A stretch of DNA of 64,000 bases, from positions 1 to 64,000 of the forward strand of contig JACYXH010000842.1 of NCBI GenBank assembly GCA_026745465.1, given 5' to 3'. The position numbers were made by a program, and so were the translations under genes. Within the stretch, counting starts at the first letter, position 1, and every line of letters begins with the position of its first letter. Positions 29,690 through 41,015 of this stretch are shown here, piece after piece. The DNA comes from Lota lota (Eukaryota > Chordata > Actinopteri > Gadiformes > Lotidae). The notes under the pieces are model-generated. The model searched no databases and had not been told where the DNA came from. It was given only the letters and a program-made list of their open reading frames with translations.

Positions 29690-30003
29690 TTATTTCTTAA
29701 GGTAGAAAGACACATTTGTAGACTACCACTCCACATTGGTAACGTGTCCCACATTGTCCCACACAAACAAACTCTTTGTCACACGTGGTTTGTTGGGATC
29801 TACTCAGTGGTGAAGACTAACCACTTATAGGCTGCTGTTCCATGACTTCAATGATCCTTTTATTAAAATATGAACGATAGGCAGAGAGCTCTGATATCTA
29901 CAAGCTCAGAAAAAACAAAGAGACACTTGATAGTTCAAACAGCATGTAGAGACACATCACTGATGCAGCTCCCTCTATACAGTATAATGAACAGGAACAT
30001 AAC
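29690..30003. other. Intergenic, no gene seen
   Basis: No ORF of recognisable family. It runs into the 60-bp array at its right edge. Confidence 0.5.
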
Positions 30004-30005
30004 AC

Positions 30006-31330
30006 CTCCTCTAGCTGTCTGAGCTCTGTCTGCTCACACACTACTGAACACCTCTATGTAGAATCCTCCTCTAGCTGTCTGAGCTCTGTCTGCTCACACA
30101 CTACTGAACACCTCCATGTAGAATCCTCCTCTAGCTGTCTGAGCTCTGTCTGCTCACACACTACTGAACACCTCCACGTAGAATCCTCCTCTAGCTGTCT
30201 GAGCTCTGTCTGCTCACACACTACTGAACACCTCCACGTAGAATCCTCCTCTAGCTGTCTGAGCTCTGTCTGCTCACACACTACTGAACACCTCCACGTA
30301 GAATCCTCCTCTAGCTGTCTGAGCTCTGTCTGCTCACACACTACTGAACACCTCCACGTAGAATCCTCCTCTAGCTGTCTGAGCTCTGTCTGCTCACACA
30401 CTACTGAACACCTCCATGTAGAATCCTCCTCTAGCTGTCTGAGCTCTGTCTGCTCACACACTACAGAACACCTCCATGTAGAATCCTCCTCTAGCTGTCT
30501 GAGCTCTGTCTGCTCACACACTACTGAACACCTCCACGTAGAATCCTCCTCTAGCTGTCTGAGCTCTGTCTGCTCACACACTACTGAACACCTCCACGTA
30601 GAATCCTCCTCTAGCTGTCTGAGCTCTGTCTGCTCACACACTACTGAACACCTCCACGTAGAATCCTCCTCTAGCTGTCTGAGCTCTGTCTGCTCACACA
30701 CTACTGAACACCTCCATGTAGAATCCTCCTCTAGCTGTCTGAGATCTGTCTGCTCACACACTACTGAACACCTCCATGTAGAATCCTCCTCTAGCTGTCT
30801 GAGCTCTGTCTGCTCACACACTACTGAACACCTCCATGTAGAATCCTCCTCTAGCTGTCTGAGCTCTGTCTGCTCACACACTACTGAACACCTCCATGTA
30901 GAATCCTCCTCTAGCTGTCTGAGCTCTGTCTGCTCACACACTACTGAACACCTCCATGTAGAATCCTCCTCTAGCTGTCTGAGCTCTGTCTGCTCACACA
31001 CTACTGAACACCTCCATGTAGAATCCTCCTCTAGCTGTCTGAGCTCTGTCTGCTCACACACTACTGAACACCTCCATGTAGAATCCTCCTCTAGCTGTCT
31101 GAGCTCTGTCTGCTCACACACTACTGAACACCTCCATGTAGAATCCTCCTCTAGCTGTCTGAGCTCTGTCTGCTCACACACTACTGAACACCTCCATGTA
31201 GAATCCTCCTCTAGCTGTCTGAGCTCTGTCTGCTCACACACTACTGAACACCTCCATGTAGAATCCTCCTCTAGCTGTCTGAGCTCTGTCTGCTCACACA
31301 CTACTGAACACCTCCATGTAGAATCCTCCC
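30006..31330 (-). repeat. 60-bp minisatellite, ~22 highly homogeneous units
   Basis: Exactly 60 bp per unit (GAATCCTCCTCTAGCTGTCT, then GAGCTCTGTCTGCTCACACA, then CTACTGAACACCTCCATGTA). The only frequent variant is CCATGTA/CCACGTA, with single-unit changes near 30,464 and 30,744. Because 60 is a multiple of 3, the minus strand has a 426-codon ORF (30,054-31,334) of a 20-residue repeat. A minisatellite is the default reading; coding status is discussed in the findings. Confidence 0.95.
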
Positions 31331-31538
31331 CCATCCTTTAAAGACAGATCTTGTTGACATGAACACTTACTGTGTGTCTATGTAAACATATAAATAAGTA
31401 TAATATATACAATGGATGATTTCTCTTCTCAGAATAGCAATCAGAGGACTGGTGACAAAGTGACAAAGTGTATTTTGAATCACAATCCGATTATTTTCTG
31501 TGGTGACGTGATGCCTACAGAGTTCACTCTTTACACAC

Positions 31539-31540
<2 letters not shown>

Positions 31541-31571
<31 letters not shown>
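31541..31571. repeat. (CA)n microsatellite
   Basis: Short pure CA run. Confidence 0.95.
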
Positions 31572-31573
<2 letters not shown>

Positions 31574-31739
31574 TGAATTCTCCTGGTATTGTTATGAACA
31601 CTCTATTACTATCAATACATGCATAGACTCTACAACTATCTATGTCTTGATCATGTACCTATCATTATTTCAATTCTTTATTTCCCTTTTAATTTCTGAA
31701 ATACTGAACTACCTCTTCCAGTAGACCATAGTCACTAGA

Positions 31740-32660
31740 GCATCAAGAGTCTATAGATCAGTGTGCTAAACCGTTATAGACAGACATAAAACCATCAATA
31801 AGTAACTAATGTCACCAGTAAAACTCCACAATAAAAGTCCACAAAACAACCAAACTGACCTCACCACAGTACAGACTGAACCTCCACAATAAAAGTCCAC
31901 AACACTAACCAAACTGACCTCACTACAATGCAGACTGAACCTCCACAATACAAGTCCACAACACAACAAAACTGACCTCACTACAGTGCAGACTGAATCT
32001 CCACAGTAAAAGTCCACAACACAACAAAACTAACCTCACTACAGCACAGACTCATACAGTCCATCAGATGGTTAAAACTTATCCTTTCAGTACAAAATAG
32101 TACTGTTTGAATCCAAATCGTTTTCCATTGGAACCCAATGTGAGTTCTGTCCTGTTCCTGGACCGGAGGTTCCATTTAAAAATGCCCTCAACACGGTAAA
32201 AGTAGTTAATGATGTTCTGACCCATATTCCTTTATTCAAACAGGTTCTCTCACTGAGATCAACGCCTCTTTTACAGTAGGAACCTGGAATAACTGAACTA
32301 GGACTGGAAACAGATTTATTTAGAATATTTCTTAATGTAGTGAGAATATATGACTAATAATATAAAGAAAACATGACATTTAGCTAACTTTACCTTAGCT
32401 TCTCTGATGAAAACGTGTGCTGCCCCGTGTAGTATGAAAATATAAAAGCACAAAAGCAAGGGAAGTAAGATCCGTTGAAGGAAGAGATTCAGTTGTTAAC
32501 CTAAACACAAAGTAAGTGCTTAGAATCTAGACAGAACATTAACACGGTTCCAAAGGTTCTGAGAGTAAAGATTGAGCTGCTCCTCAGTGTGGAAGACAGA
32601 TCAAATGAGGAAGGAGACTGAACAACAACTAACTACACCTAAAACCTTTATGATGAGACC
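31740..32660 (-). pseudogene. Orphan duplicate of the NLR gene 5' region
   Basis: Resembles 59,930-61,660, the 5' end of the minus-strand NLR gene, in the same orientation and order. Shared pieces are the ATAAAACCATCAA and TGACCTCACTRCAGTACAGA boxes, the ATTCTGTC...GATTCCAT block, a minus-strand splice donor (AAGGTAA at about 32,391, matching 61,441), the TGYGCCCCRTRYRGTATRAA segment, and AAATGAGGAAGGAGACTTGAAC-like ends. No NLR coding exon follows on its left, where the 60-bp minisatellite lies instead. Inside it, 31,815-32,050 is a ~60-bp tandem repeat (four units of CTCCACAATAAAAGTCCACA). Confidence 0.7.
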
Positions 32661-33125
32661 TTTGGGTCTCAGTCAGGGCTGGGCTTCCACATGAACACAC
32701 AACCTTAACTGATGAAGTGATACGATAAGACAGCAAAGGTTTGAGGAAGTTCATAGGACTTATAGAAAGAGCTATAAACCACCAGGTCCCAGCAATGATG
32801 GCCGAGGTTAAAACAGTGGAACTAAAGTTACTTCAAGAGTATAAAGTTCTGCTGTACTTTGTATCGTCTGCGGTGAAATCATGTGACTCCCAACGTATCA
32901 AAATACAACCGGAAGAAAAGCTATGGAAACACTTTTACTTTGAAGGAGAATAAAACTACTAAAGACTTTTCAGAGTTAGCAAACAGAAAAGACAACAAAC
33001 CCAACAAACACAGTAAAGAGATATTTTTAAGCGTATCCACACCGTCAGAAAAACCAGGACATAGACCTGGACCTGAGTAAGAGCTGTCATTAGAATAATC
33101 AATCATTAACTAACTAAAGAGGAAT
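32661..33125. other. Intergenic, no gene seen
   Basis: Unique AT-rich sequence. Short ORFs (e.g. 32,741-32,953) have no recognisable features. Confidence 0.5.
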
Positions 33126-33142
33126 ACTGATTTACCTGTACT

Positions 33143-33145
<3 letters not shown>

Positions 33146-33184
<39 letters not shown>
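33146..33184. repeat. (CA)n microsatellite
   Basis: Pure CA run. A second interrupted AAACAC/CA tract is at 33,463-33,509. Confidence 0.95.
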
Positions 33185-33187
<3 letters not shown>

Positions 33188-33214
33188 GCCATTTACCAAT
33201 AAAACATCACGCAA

Positions 33215-33420
33215 CCAGATAAGATAAGATCAACTTTATGAATCTCACATGGGAGATATTCATTTGTTAGAGCATGCAGCTCACAAGTCAAAAGTAGAGC
33301 AAAAGAGAGATTAAGTGATAAATACTAATTAAAATTAAAATACTTATTAAATTAAAGAATACAATAAAGATAAAAATGATGTACACTGAATTCACTTTTC
33401 ACATTGCACAGGATACTTGC
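33215..33420. repeat. Common teleost dispersed repeat fragment
   Basis: AGATAAGATCAACTTTATGA followed by a GGGAGATATTCATTTGTTAG stretch resembles the widespread fish sequence of the form ACTTTATTNATCCC...GGGAAATTCANNNGTTACAGC. The family is not named here because I cannot run a search. Confidence 0.5.
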
Positions 33421-33509
33421 TCAGTATATATATAAATACACAGAATTCTTGCTCAGTATAACACAAACACAAACACAAACACAAACACACACACACACAC
33501 ACACACACT

Positions 33510-34110
33510 GCAGGAGCAAAAGGAGGAGGAAATGTGTCAAGTGAGAGAAGCTTGGGTTGTAAAGGAGGGGGCGTTATCACCTCTCAAACCGCTCCTCCTG
33601 TAAACCTACGTCTCTGTAGTGGGACTGTAGGAGGAGGAAGAAAAGGAAGGAGGGGCCGTGTTAGATGACACCCTTTGGCAGTTTTCTGACACTGCATCGG
33701 TAGATGATCAGCCGTCGTATTCCCTGCAAGAAGTAAATCTGTTCCTGGATGTCCCCGAGTTCTTAACAATATAAGAATTCATGAGCTCTAATCAAGGTCA
33801 GCAAGACGGTTGATTATGGACAACTTAGTCAACAGAAAGGGTTCCTTTTGAAAACAACATGGCCGTAATGAGGAGAGAAGAGAGGAAAAGGGGCTTTACG
33901 TTCAGCAGTAGAACATGGGTGAAGCTCTACGGCTGGTTTTCTCTAAATGTGCTTCTGTCTTCATTCTGCTCCTTTTCCTCTGCCTCTTCACGGAGAGCTT
34001 AAGAATAGCAACTTGAACCTTAACCCGATGAAGACTGGCTCTTCCTCACCTCACTGGTGGCTTGGGGGACCATGAGCTCAGTCCTCTGGAGACATTTCCT
34101 CCAACACGTC
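33510..34110. other. Intergenic, no gene seen
   Basis: No recognisable coding or RNA features. Confidence 0.5.
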
Positions 34111-34114
34111 ACAA

Positions 34115-34368
34115 CACACACACAACAGTGAAGTCTCCATTCACCTCTTCATCAGTGTGTGGAGGGAGGATATTACCACACACACAACAGTGGAGTCTCC
34201 ATTCACCTCTTCATCAGTGTGTGGAGGGAGGATATTACCACACACACAACAGTGGAGTCTCCATTCACCTCTTCATCAGTGTGTGGAGGGAAGATATTAC
34301 TACACACACGACAGTGGAGTCTCGATTCACCTCTTCATCAGTGTGTGGAGGGAGGATATTATTATTCA
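34115..34368. repeat. 62-bp minisatellite, four units
   Basis: Unit contains CTCCATTCACCTCTTCATCA and GTGTGTGGAGGGAGGATATT. Repeat starts are near 34,154, 34,216, 34,278 and 34,340. Short ORFs through it are repeat artefacts. Confidence 0.93.
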
Positions 34369-34487
34369 CAATCATAGTGAACAATGGAATGTATAATTAT
34401 GATTAGTAAAGCACCTATATATTCTAATGGCCATGGAGATAAATGTATGCACTCATGAAATAATCTGTAGCATGAGTTTAGAGTAGT

Positions 34488-34752
34488 GTGTGGTGTAGTG
34501 TGGCGAGAGAGCTTAACTCCCAGCTGAAAGGTACTGGGTTCGATCCCCAATGTCTGCAGCCTAACCTGTAGCATCCTATATAGCAATATGACCCCTGACC
34601 CCTACCTGCTCCTTAATCACATGTATTTGTATTCACTGTCTAACCCCCTACCTGCTCCTTAATCACATGTATATGTATTCACTGTCCAACCCCTGCCTGC
34701 TCCTTACTCACATGCATCTGTATTCACTGTCTAACCCCTACCTGCTAAATAA
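34488..34752 (+). mobile_element. tRNA-derived SINE with tandem tail
   Basis: The head has tRNA-like Pol III internal promoter boxes: an A-box-like TGGTGTAGTGTGGCGAGAGAG (34,491) and a strong B box GGTTCGATCCC (34,538-34,548). The tail holds about four units of CCCTACCTGCTCCTTAATCA plus ATGTATTTGTATTCACTGTC, ending at CTGCTAAATAAA. The tail unit is the same as that of the 41-bp minisatellite at 22,287. Head and tail layout is typical of fish tRNA-SINEs; the named family is not known to me. Confidence 0.75.
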
Positions 34753-36072
34753 ACACAAGGCATAATGAAAGGTTCATGCAAGGTAGGTTTGTTAAACCGC
34801 ATTCATCCTTTCACCACAGTGACTAAGTTAGAGAATTGGAGACACACTTGTTGTCACTACACTGTGTCTTGCGTTACAACACAATTGTAAATGGGAGATT
34901 AGCTTTGAGAAGTGTTGATATTATAATGTAATCTAACTGACTGACTGTTGATATTATAATATAAACTAACTAGACTGACTGTATTGGTCCTACTGGGAAT
35001 GAAGATGATGGTTGACATCATGTATCTTACATATATTAATACTGTTAACCATCACAATTAAAACTACTTGCACAACATCCAATAGGTATTATTATTGTTA
35101 TATTATTTATTATTGATGATTTATAGTATTATTGTTACTATTATTATTAGACATAATCATATTAATCAGTAAACGAACTTTGACAAATAATAGTAATTTT
35201 GTATTTTATATTCAGAACGTGGTATATAAGAAAACTATGTGTGTCCTTATTCTGATTTAACTCAGGTTAAATCAGACATAACATAATAATCATAACATGA
35301 TTATGACACAATGGGGGAGGTAACAGCCTATTTACGTTTGTCACACACAGTGCTCTTATTGCATCCAGAATGGTAAACTACATGCATTGACCTATAAACA
35401 TTCAATATTGATAAATCCTGTCCATAGCAATATGCACCACAAGCCAATATTTCCTTGCACTGCAGTACCTGACTATAGGTTGCTTTTGTGTGTGATAGCC
35501 TACTTTCAGTTATGAAACGGGGAACAAATCTAAAAATTACTTTTCCAAAACATGGATGAATTACAGAATTCAAACTCACTCACTTCATCCACAAGCTGCC
35601 GTTTGCTACACTATTTTACACTTGTGTTAAAAGGGGAATTATTTGTCTTATTATCATTCTGATTTAAGTCAGGTTATTATATAAGACAAACATAATAATC
35701 ATAACATGATTATAATGCTACATGTATTTCATATTGGATTTAAACTGGAATACTTTTATTACTATTGGGGGTGATTGTTTTACTATTTTACACTTGGGTT
35801 GAAAAGGGAAACTCCATTCTAATTGAATCCTCTAAATACATAGGATATTTAGGTGAAGTGACAGAGCATAAACTAGGTTGAGGGTTGAATTGTTTCACTG
35901 TGCGATTCCTACTGAAAAATGCCGCATATTCACGTCGTAACTGATGTAAAGTTTACGCGACTTTGTCAGTCCGAATTATGTCATCAGTTTTTCGTGCCAT
36001 TTATTCGTTCCGTGCTTGATGTAAAATGACCTGATGAAACCTACAGTAGATGGATGTGTATGGGCCGATCGT
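34753..36072. other. AT-rich intergenic with local duplication
   Basis: CATAATAATCATAACATGATTAT occurs twice (about 35,280 and 35,690) along with flanking TTCTGATTTAASTCAGG boxes and a repeated ACTATTTTACACTTG (35,611 and 35,780). This is a diverged local duplication. No gene was seen. Confidence 0.6.
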
Positions 36073-36077
36073 ATCGT
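36073..36077. repeat. Target-site duplication, left (ATCGT)
   Basis: ATCGT flanks the left LTR and recurs at 41,016-41,020 after the right LTR. Confidence 0.9.
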
Positions 36078-36447
36078 TGTCACGGTTTCGGCCGAGGCGG
36101 CCCCGCCCCCTTGTTCGGGCAGGTTTCGGCGGTCGTCGTCTCCGGAGTACTAGCTGCCACCGCTCTGTTTGTTGTTGATTGGTTTTGTCTGTGTGTCACA
36201 CCTGTTTTGTGTTATGTAATCAATCAGCATCTATTTAGTTTCCTTGTTGTCAGTTAGGTGTTGTGTGTAATTGTCCATGTCATGTTGCTACGCTGCCAGT
36301 ATTTTTGGTACGCGCTTTTGTGCTTTCCTCCTGGTTCGTGTTTCAGGAGTAGATTCTGCCACTTGTTTTCACTAAAATATACTTTGGACTTGACTTCTGA
36401 CTCCTGCGCCTGATTTCACACCACACCTACCTTTGCAACCCGTGACA
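36078..36447 (+). repeat. 5' LTR of Gypsy element 2
   Basis: 370 bp, starts TGTCACGGTTTCGG and ends CAACCCGTGACA. It matches the right LTR by eye. Confidence 0.95.
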
Positions 36448-36465
36448 GAATTACACACCACGTTC

Positions 36466-38115
36466 ATGGAATCAGCGGGAGTCCCCACCGACATCATGGA
36501 GGAGCGTTTTCGCGGCCAAGAGGAGCGTATTAACTATATCGGACACTCCTTGGACCGCGTAATAAACACCCTCCATCGATGGGAAACCAGCGGGGTACCC
36601 ACACCCCCACCTATCGCACCATCACCAGCGGACAGGCCGCCCGTCCAACTACCGGAACCTAGTGGGATTCGGCTCGCGCTTCCGAGGGCGTACGACGGCA
36701 CCGCTGCCGGGTGTCAGGGGTTCCTCCTACAAGTGGAACTCTACCTTGCCACCATACACCCGGCGCCCTCGGGATACGAGAGCGTTTCCGCCCTCATCTC
36801 CTGTCTCACCGGCAAGGCGTTGGAGTGGGCCAACGCTGAATGGAGGGGAATAGACGCCGCCACAGTCACCTATGCGGAGTTCTCCCGCCGTTTCCGTGCT
36901 GTTTTCGACCACCCACCTGAGGGGAAGGCGGCGGGGGAGCGTCTATTCCACCTCCGACAGGGGATGAGGAGCGCTCATGAGTTTGCGTTGGAGTTCCGGA
37001 CTCTAGCGGCCGACGCAGGTTGGAATGAGAGGGCCCTCATCGACCACTTCAGATGTAGCCTTCGGGAGGACGTCCGCAGAGAGTTAGCGTGCAGGGATAA
37101 TACACTAACATTTGACCAGCTGGTTGACATGGCCATTCGGCTGGACACCCTGCTCGCGACTCGCGGACGTTCCAGAGGGGGGTTTCCCATTCCACCCTCC
37201 AGCGCTTCCGAGCAGAGCCCTATGGAACTTGGAGGTGCTGACGCTAGAGGGAGGAGAGGAAGGAACCCGAGGGGGGCAGTCTCCTGCACCAACTGTGGCC
37301 GCGGAGGGCACACCGCGGCTAGGTGCTGGGGAGGGTCCCCTGGTAAGGTAGATGGCAGGACACACATTGGGGAGTTCTCCCAGGTGAGTAGGCGCCCTAC
37401 TTACCCAGAGCTTTCTGTCGGCCACATTACATTACCTGTTTGTTTTCCACAGGTTGCACCTCGTTCCCAGCATAAGGCGCTAGTAGATTCAGGCGCAGCT
37501 GGGAATTTTGTAGATCGTAATTTCTGTGTTAAGTTAGGGATTCCTCTCCTTCCAGTCGATAAACCCTTCCCTGTACATGCCTTAGATAGTCGTCCGTTAG
37601 GATCTGGGTTAATTAGGGAGGTCACGGCGCCACTTAGGATGATAACGCAGGGGGGTCATGAGGAGACGATTCAACTCTATCTGATCGACTCTCCTGCGTA
37701 TCCGGTGGTACTGGGGCTTCCCTGGTTGATTACCCATGACCCTACGATCTCGTGGCGAGAGAAAGCTCTTAAAGGGTGGTCTGCTCAGTGTGAGGGGCTA
37801 TGTCTGGGTGTTTCCGTAGGGGCGACCTCGGTGGAGAGCCCGAACCAGATGCCAGCACTGCACATTCCGCTTGAGTATGAGGATTTGGCACGCGTATTTA
37901 GTAAGACCAGAGCGGCAAGGTTGCCACCTCATAGACAGGGGGATTGTGCGATAGACCTCCAGACAGGAGCTGCGCTCCCGCGGAGCCATGTGTATCCGCT
38001 GTCACAGGAGGAGAAAAGGGCAATGGAGACATACATTGCCGAGTCTCTGAGACAGGGATACATACGGACCTCCACTTCTCCCGCGTCCTCGAGCTTCTTT
38101 TTTGTGAAGAAAAAG
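36466..38115 (+). CDS. gag-pol: Gypsy element 2 gag-protease with start of RT
   Basis: The start is taken at the ATG at 36,466 ([15 protein letters not shown]), 18 nt after the LTR. An in-frame codon further upstream (36,433) lies inside the LTR. The Gag capsid-like region contains [19 protein letters not shown] and [13 protein letters not shown]. One CCHC knuckle ([14 protein letters not shown]) is followed in the same frame by protease ([13 protein letters not shown]), unlike element 1, which separates gag and pol by a frameshift. The N-terminal reverse transcriptase ([20 protein letters not shown]) is reached before the frame breaks at about 38,112. Reading past that point to 38,247 gives unrelated residues. 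Confidence 0.9.
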
Positions 38116-38122
38116 CATGTTT
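38108..38122 (+). other. Deletion junction in reverse transcriptase
   Basis: Compared with element 1, roughly 38 codons between the FFFVxKK segment and the FxxLDLRxAYxLVRI segment are missing. The frame also changes across AGAAAAAGCATGTTTTTTCA. The lost block includes the conserved [14 protein letters not shown] motif of the fingers/palm, so the domain should be inactive. Confidence 0.85.
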
Positions 38123-40721
38123 TTTCACAAAATTGGATCTCAGGAGCGCATATAACTTGGTGCGTATTAGGGAGGGCGATGAGTGGAAGACAGCATTTAG
38201 TACTACCTCCGGCCATTACGAGTATCTCGTCATGCCATATGGGTTAATGAATGCTCCATCAGTCTTCCAATCGTTTGTGGATGAGATTTTCCGGGACATG
38301 CAGGCGCAGGGAGTAGTGGTGTACATAGACGATATCCTTGTGTACAGTTCTACTCGGGCCGAGCATGTAGCCCTGGTGCGCAGGGTATTGAGGAGACTGT
38401 TGGAGCATGACCTGTATGTCAAGGCCGAGAAATGTCTGTTCTTTCAGGAGTCAGTCTCTTTTTTGGGTTACCAGTTGTCTGCGTCAGGGGTGAGAATGGA
38501 GGTGGACCGAGTGTCCGCCGTGCGTAATTGGCAAACCCCAACTACGGTTAAAGAGGTGCAGCGGTTCTTGGGTTTTGCGAATTATTACCGGAGGTTTATC
38601 CGGGGTTTTGGACAGGTGGCAGCTCCCATAACGTCTCTTCTTAAGGGGGGTCCGGTGCGTTTGCAGTGGTCGGCAGAGGCGGACAGGGCTTTTGGGAGAC
38701 TGAAGGACCTGTTTACCTCGGCTCCGGTGCTAGCGCACCCGGATCCCACGTTACCCTTCCAATTAGAGGTGGACGCGTCTGAGGTCGGTATCGGGGCAGT
38801 GCTCTCCCAACGGTCCGGCACACCACCTAAGCTCCGCCCCTGTGCCTTTTATTCTAAAAAGCTCAGTTCGGCGGAGCGGAACTACGACGTAGGGGACAGG
38901 GAGCTGTTAGCCGTAGTACAGGCCCTAAAGGTGTGGAGGCATTGGCTTGAGGGGGCTCAGCACCCTTTTCTCATTCAGACCGACCATCGTAACCTGGAAT
39001 ACATTCGGGCGGCGAGGAGACTGAATCCTCGCCAGGCTCGATGGACTATGTTTCTCGCTCGGTTTGTGTTTAAGATCACTTACATTCCTGGGTCCCAGAA
39101 CGGGAAGGCAGATGCCCTGTCCCGGCGGTATGACACGGAGGAGAGGTGCGTGGAGCCTATTCCCATACTACCGGAGTCTTGTCTGGTGGCACCGGTGGTG
39201 TGGGAGGTCGATGCGGAGATCGAGCGAGCCTTACGCACCGATCCTAGCCCTCCACAGTGTCCGGTGGGTCGGACGTATGTCCCGCTCGAGGTTCGGGATC
39301 GGCTGATTAATTGGGCTCACACGTCCCCCTCCTCTGGACATCCAGGTATTGGCCGGACAGTGCACTGCCTTAGTACGAAGTACTGGTGGCCAACGTTAGC
39401 CAGGGATGTGAGGGTTTATGTCTCCTCCTGCTCAGTGTGTGCCCAGTGTAAGGCGCCCAGACATTTGCCCAGGGGGAAATTACAACCCCTGCCCGTTCCA
39501 CAACGACCCTGGTCCCACCTCTCGGTGGACTTTATTACAGATCTTCCCCTCTCACAGGAGAACACTACCATCCTGGTCGTTGTGGATCGGTTCTCGAAGT
39601 CCTGTCGTCTTCTTCCCATGCCGGGTCTTCCTACTGCCCTACAGACCGCGGAGGCTCTATTTACTCACGTCTTCCGGCATTACGGGGTACCCGAGGATAT
39701 AGTGTCCGATCGAGGCCCCCAGTTTACCTCCAGGGTCTGGAGAGCCTTTATGGAACGGTTGGGGGTCTCGGTGAGCCTTACCTCGGGTTACCACCCGGAG
39801 AGTAATGGGCAGGTCGAACGTGTAAACCAGGATGTGGGTAGGTTTCTGAGGTCATATTGTCAGGACCGGCCGGAGGAGTGGGCGAGATATGTGCCCTGGG
39901 CCGAGATGGCACAGAACTCTCTCCGCCACTCCTCCACAGGACTAACTCCTTTCCAGTGTGTGTTAGGGTACCAGCCGGTTCTGGCTCCTTGGCATGAGAG
40001 CCAGATCGAGGCCCCTGCTGTGGATGAGTGGGTGCGGCGCTCGGAGGAGACGTGGAACGCTGCACACGTCCATCTGCAGCGAGCCATCCGTCGACAGAAG
40101 ACGAGCGCCGACCTACACCGCAGTGAGGGGCCAGTGTACGCACCTGGAGATCGAGTCTGGCTCTCAACCAGAAACCTGCCCCTCCGCCTGCCCTGCCGGA
40201 AGCTGGGTCGGCGGTTTGTGGGGCCATTTAAAGTCCTGAGGAGATTGAACGAGGTGTGTTACAGGTTACAACTGCCCATTGATTACCAGAATATTAACCC
40301 CTCGTTCCATGTGTCTCTCCTCAGGCCGGTGGTAGCTGGTCCACTCCAGGATTTTGAGATTGAGGAGACTCCTCCGCCCCCGTTGGACATCGAGGGGGCT
40401 CCGGCGTACTCTGTTCGTACCATCCTGGACTCGAGACGCCGGATGGGGGGTCTCCAATATCTCGTGGAGTGGGAGGGGTATGGTCCGGAGGAGCGGTGCT
40501 GGGTGCCGAGGAGGGACATTCTGGATCCGTCCCTGCTGACCGAATTCCATCGTGGTCATCCTGCGCACCCTGCTCCGCGTCCTCCGGGTCGTCCCCGAGG
40601 CCGGGGGCGGCGCACGGCTGGAGCCGCGCGTCAAGGGGGGGGTACTGTCACGGTTTCGGCCGAGGCGGCCCCGCCCCCTTGTTCGGGCAGGTTTCGGCGG
40701 TCGTCGTCTCCGGAGTACTAG
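38118..40721 (+). pseudogene. pol: Gypsy element 2 pol remainder (RT-RH-IN-chromodomain)
   Basis: Open from the junction to a stop just inside the 3' LTR. It holds [33 protein letters not shown] and the catalytic YIDD, then RNase H ([26 protein letters not shown]) and integrase ([44 protein letters not shown]). A GPY/F-type region (RFVGPFKVL) and a chromodomain ([17 protein letters not shown]) follow. Apart from the N-terminal loss and frame change it is uninterrupted. There is no natural start for this frame; any upstream ATG in it overlaps gag-protease. Confidence 0.9.
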
Positions 40722-41015
40722 CTGCCACCGCTCTGTTTGTTGTTGATTGGTTTTGTCTGTGTGTCACACCTGTTTTGTGTTATGTAATCAATCAGCATCT
40801 ATTTAGTTTCCTTGTTGTCAGTTAGGTGTTGTGTGTAATTGTCCATGTCATGTTGCTACGCTGCCAGTATTTTTGGTACGCGCTTTTGTGCTTTCCTCCT
40901 GGTTCGTGTTTCAGGAGTAGATTCTGCCACTTGTTTTCACTAAAATATACTTTGGACTTGACTTCTGACTCCTGCGCCTGATTTCACACCACACCTACCT
41001 TTGCAACCCGTGACA
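40646..41015 (+). repeat. 3' LTR of Gypsy element 2
   Basis: 370 bp, preceded by a purine tract (CAAGGGGGGGGTAC, 40,632-40,645). It lies only ~90 bp upstream of the TATA-like box of the TRIM gene. Confidence 0.95.

Larger units (their letters stand above)
36078..41015 (+). mobile_element. Chromodomain Ty3/Gypsy retrotransposon 2, RT-deleted
   Basis: A 4,938-bp element with two 370-bp LTRs (TGTCACGG...CGTGACA) that look identical by eye and a perfect 5-bp target duplication. Gag, protease and the start of reverse transcriptase share one frame (36,466 to about 38,115). The rest of pol is in another frame after a deletion. It is a family distinct from element 1: LTR length, gag sequence and gag-pol arrangement all differ, but pol ends in a chromodomain as well. 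It is recent by LTR identity but cannot encode a working reverse transcriptase, so it was probably mobilised in trans or was damaged after insertion. Confidence 0.95.

Noticed and set aside
30006..31330. CRISPR-like array
   Set aside because: Direct repeats with no unique spacers in a vertebrate genome; it is a 60-bp minisatellite.
35328..35579. 83-codon minus-strand ORF
   Set aside because: No recognisable domain, splice signals or neighbours; expected by chance at this length.
37944..38117. Start of element 2 pol at an upstream ATG in the second frame
   Set aside because: That stretch overlaps the gag-protease frame and gives unrelated residues before the RT motifs; the frame is entered only through the deletion.
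38216..40634. Minus-strand ORFs across Gypsy element 2
   Set aside because: Antisense shadows of pol.
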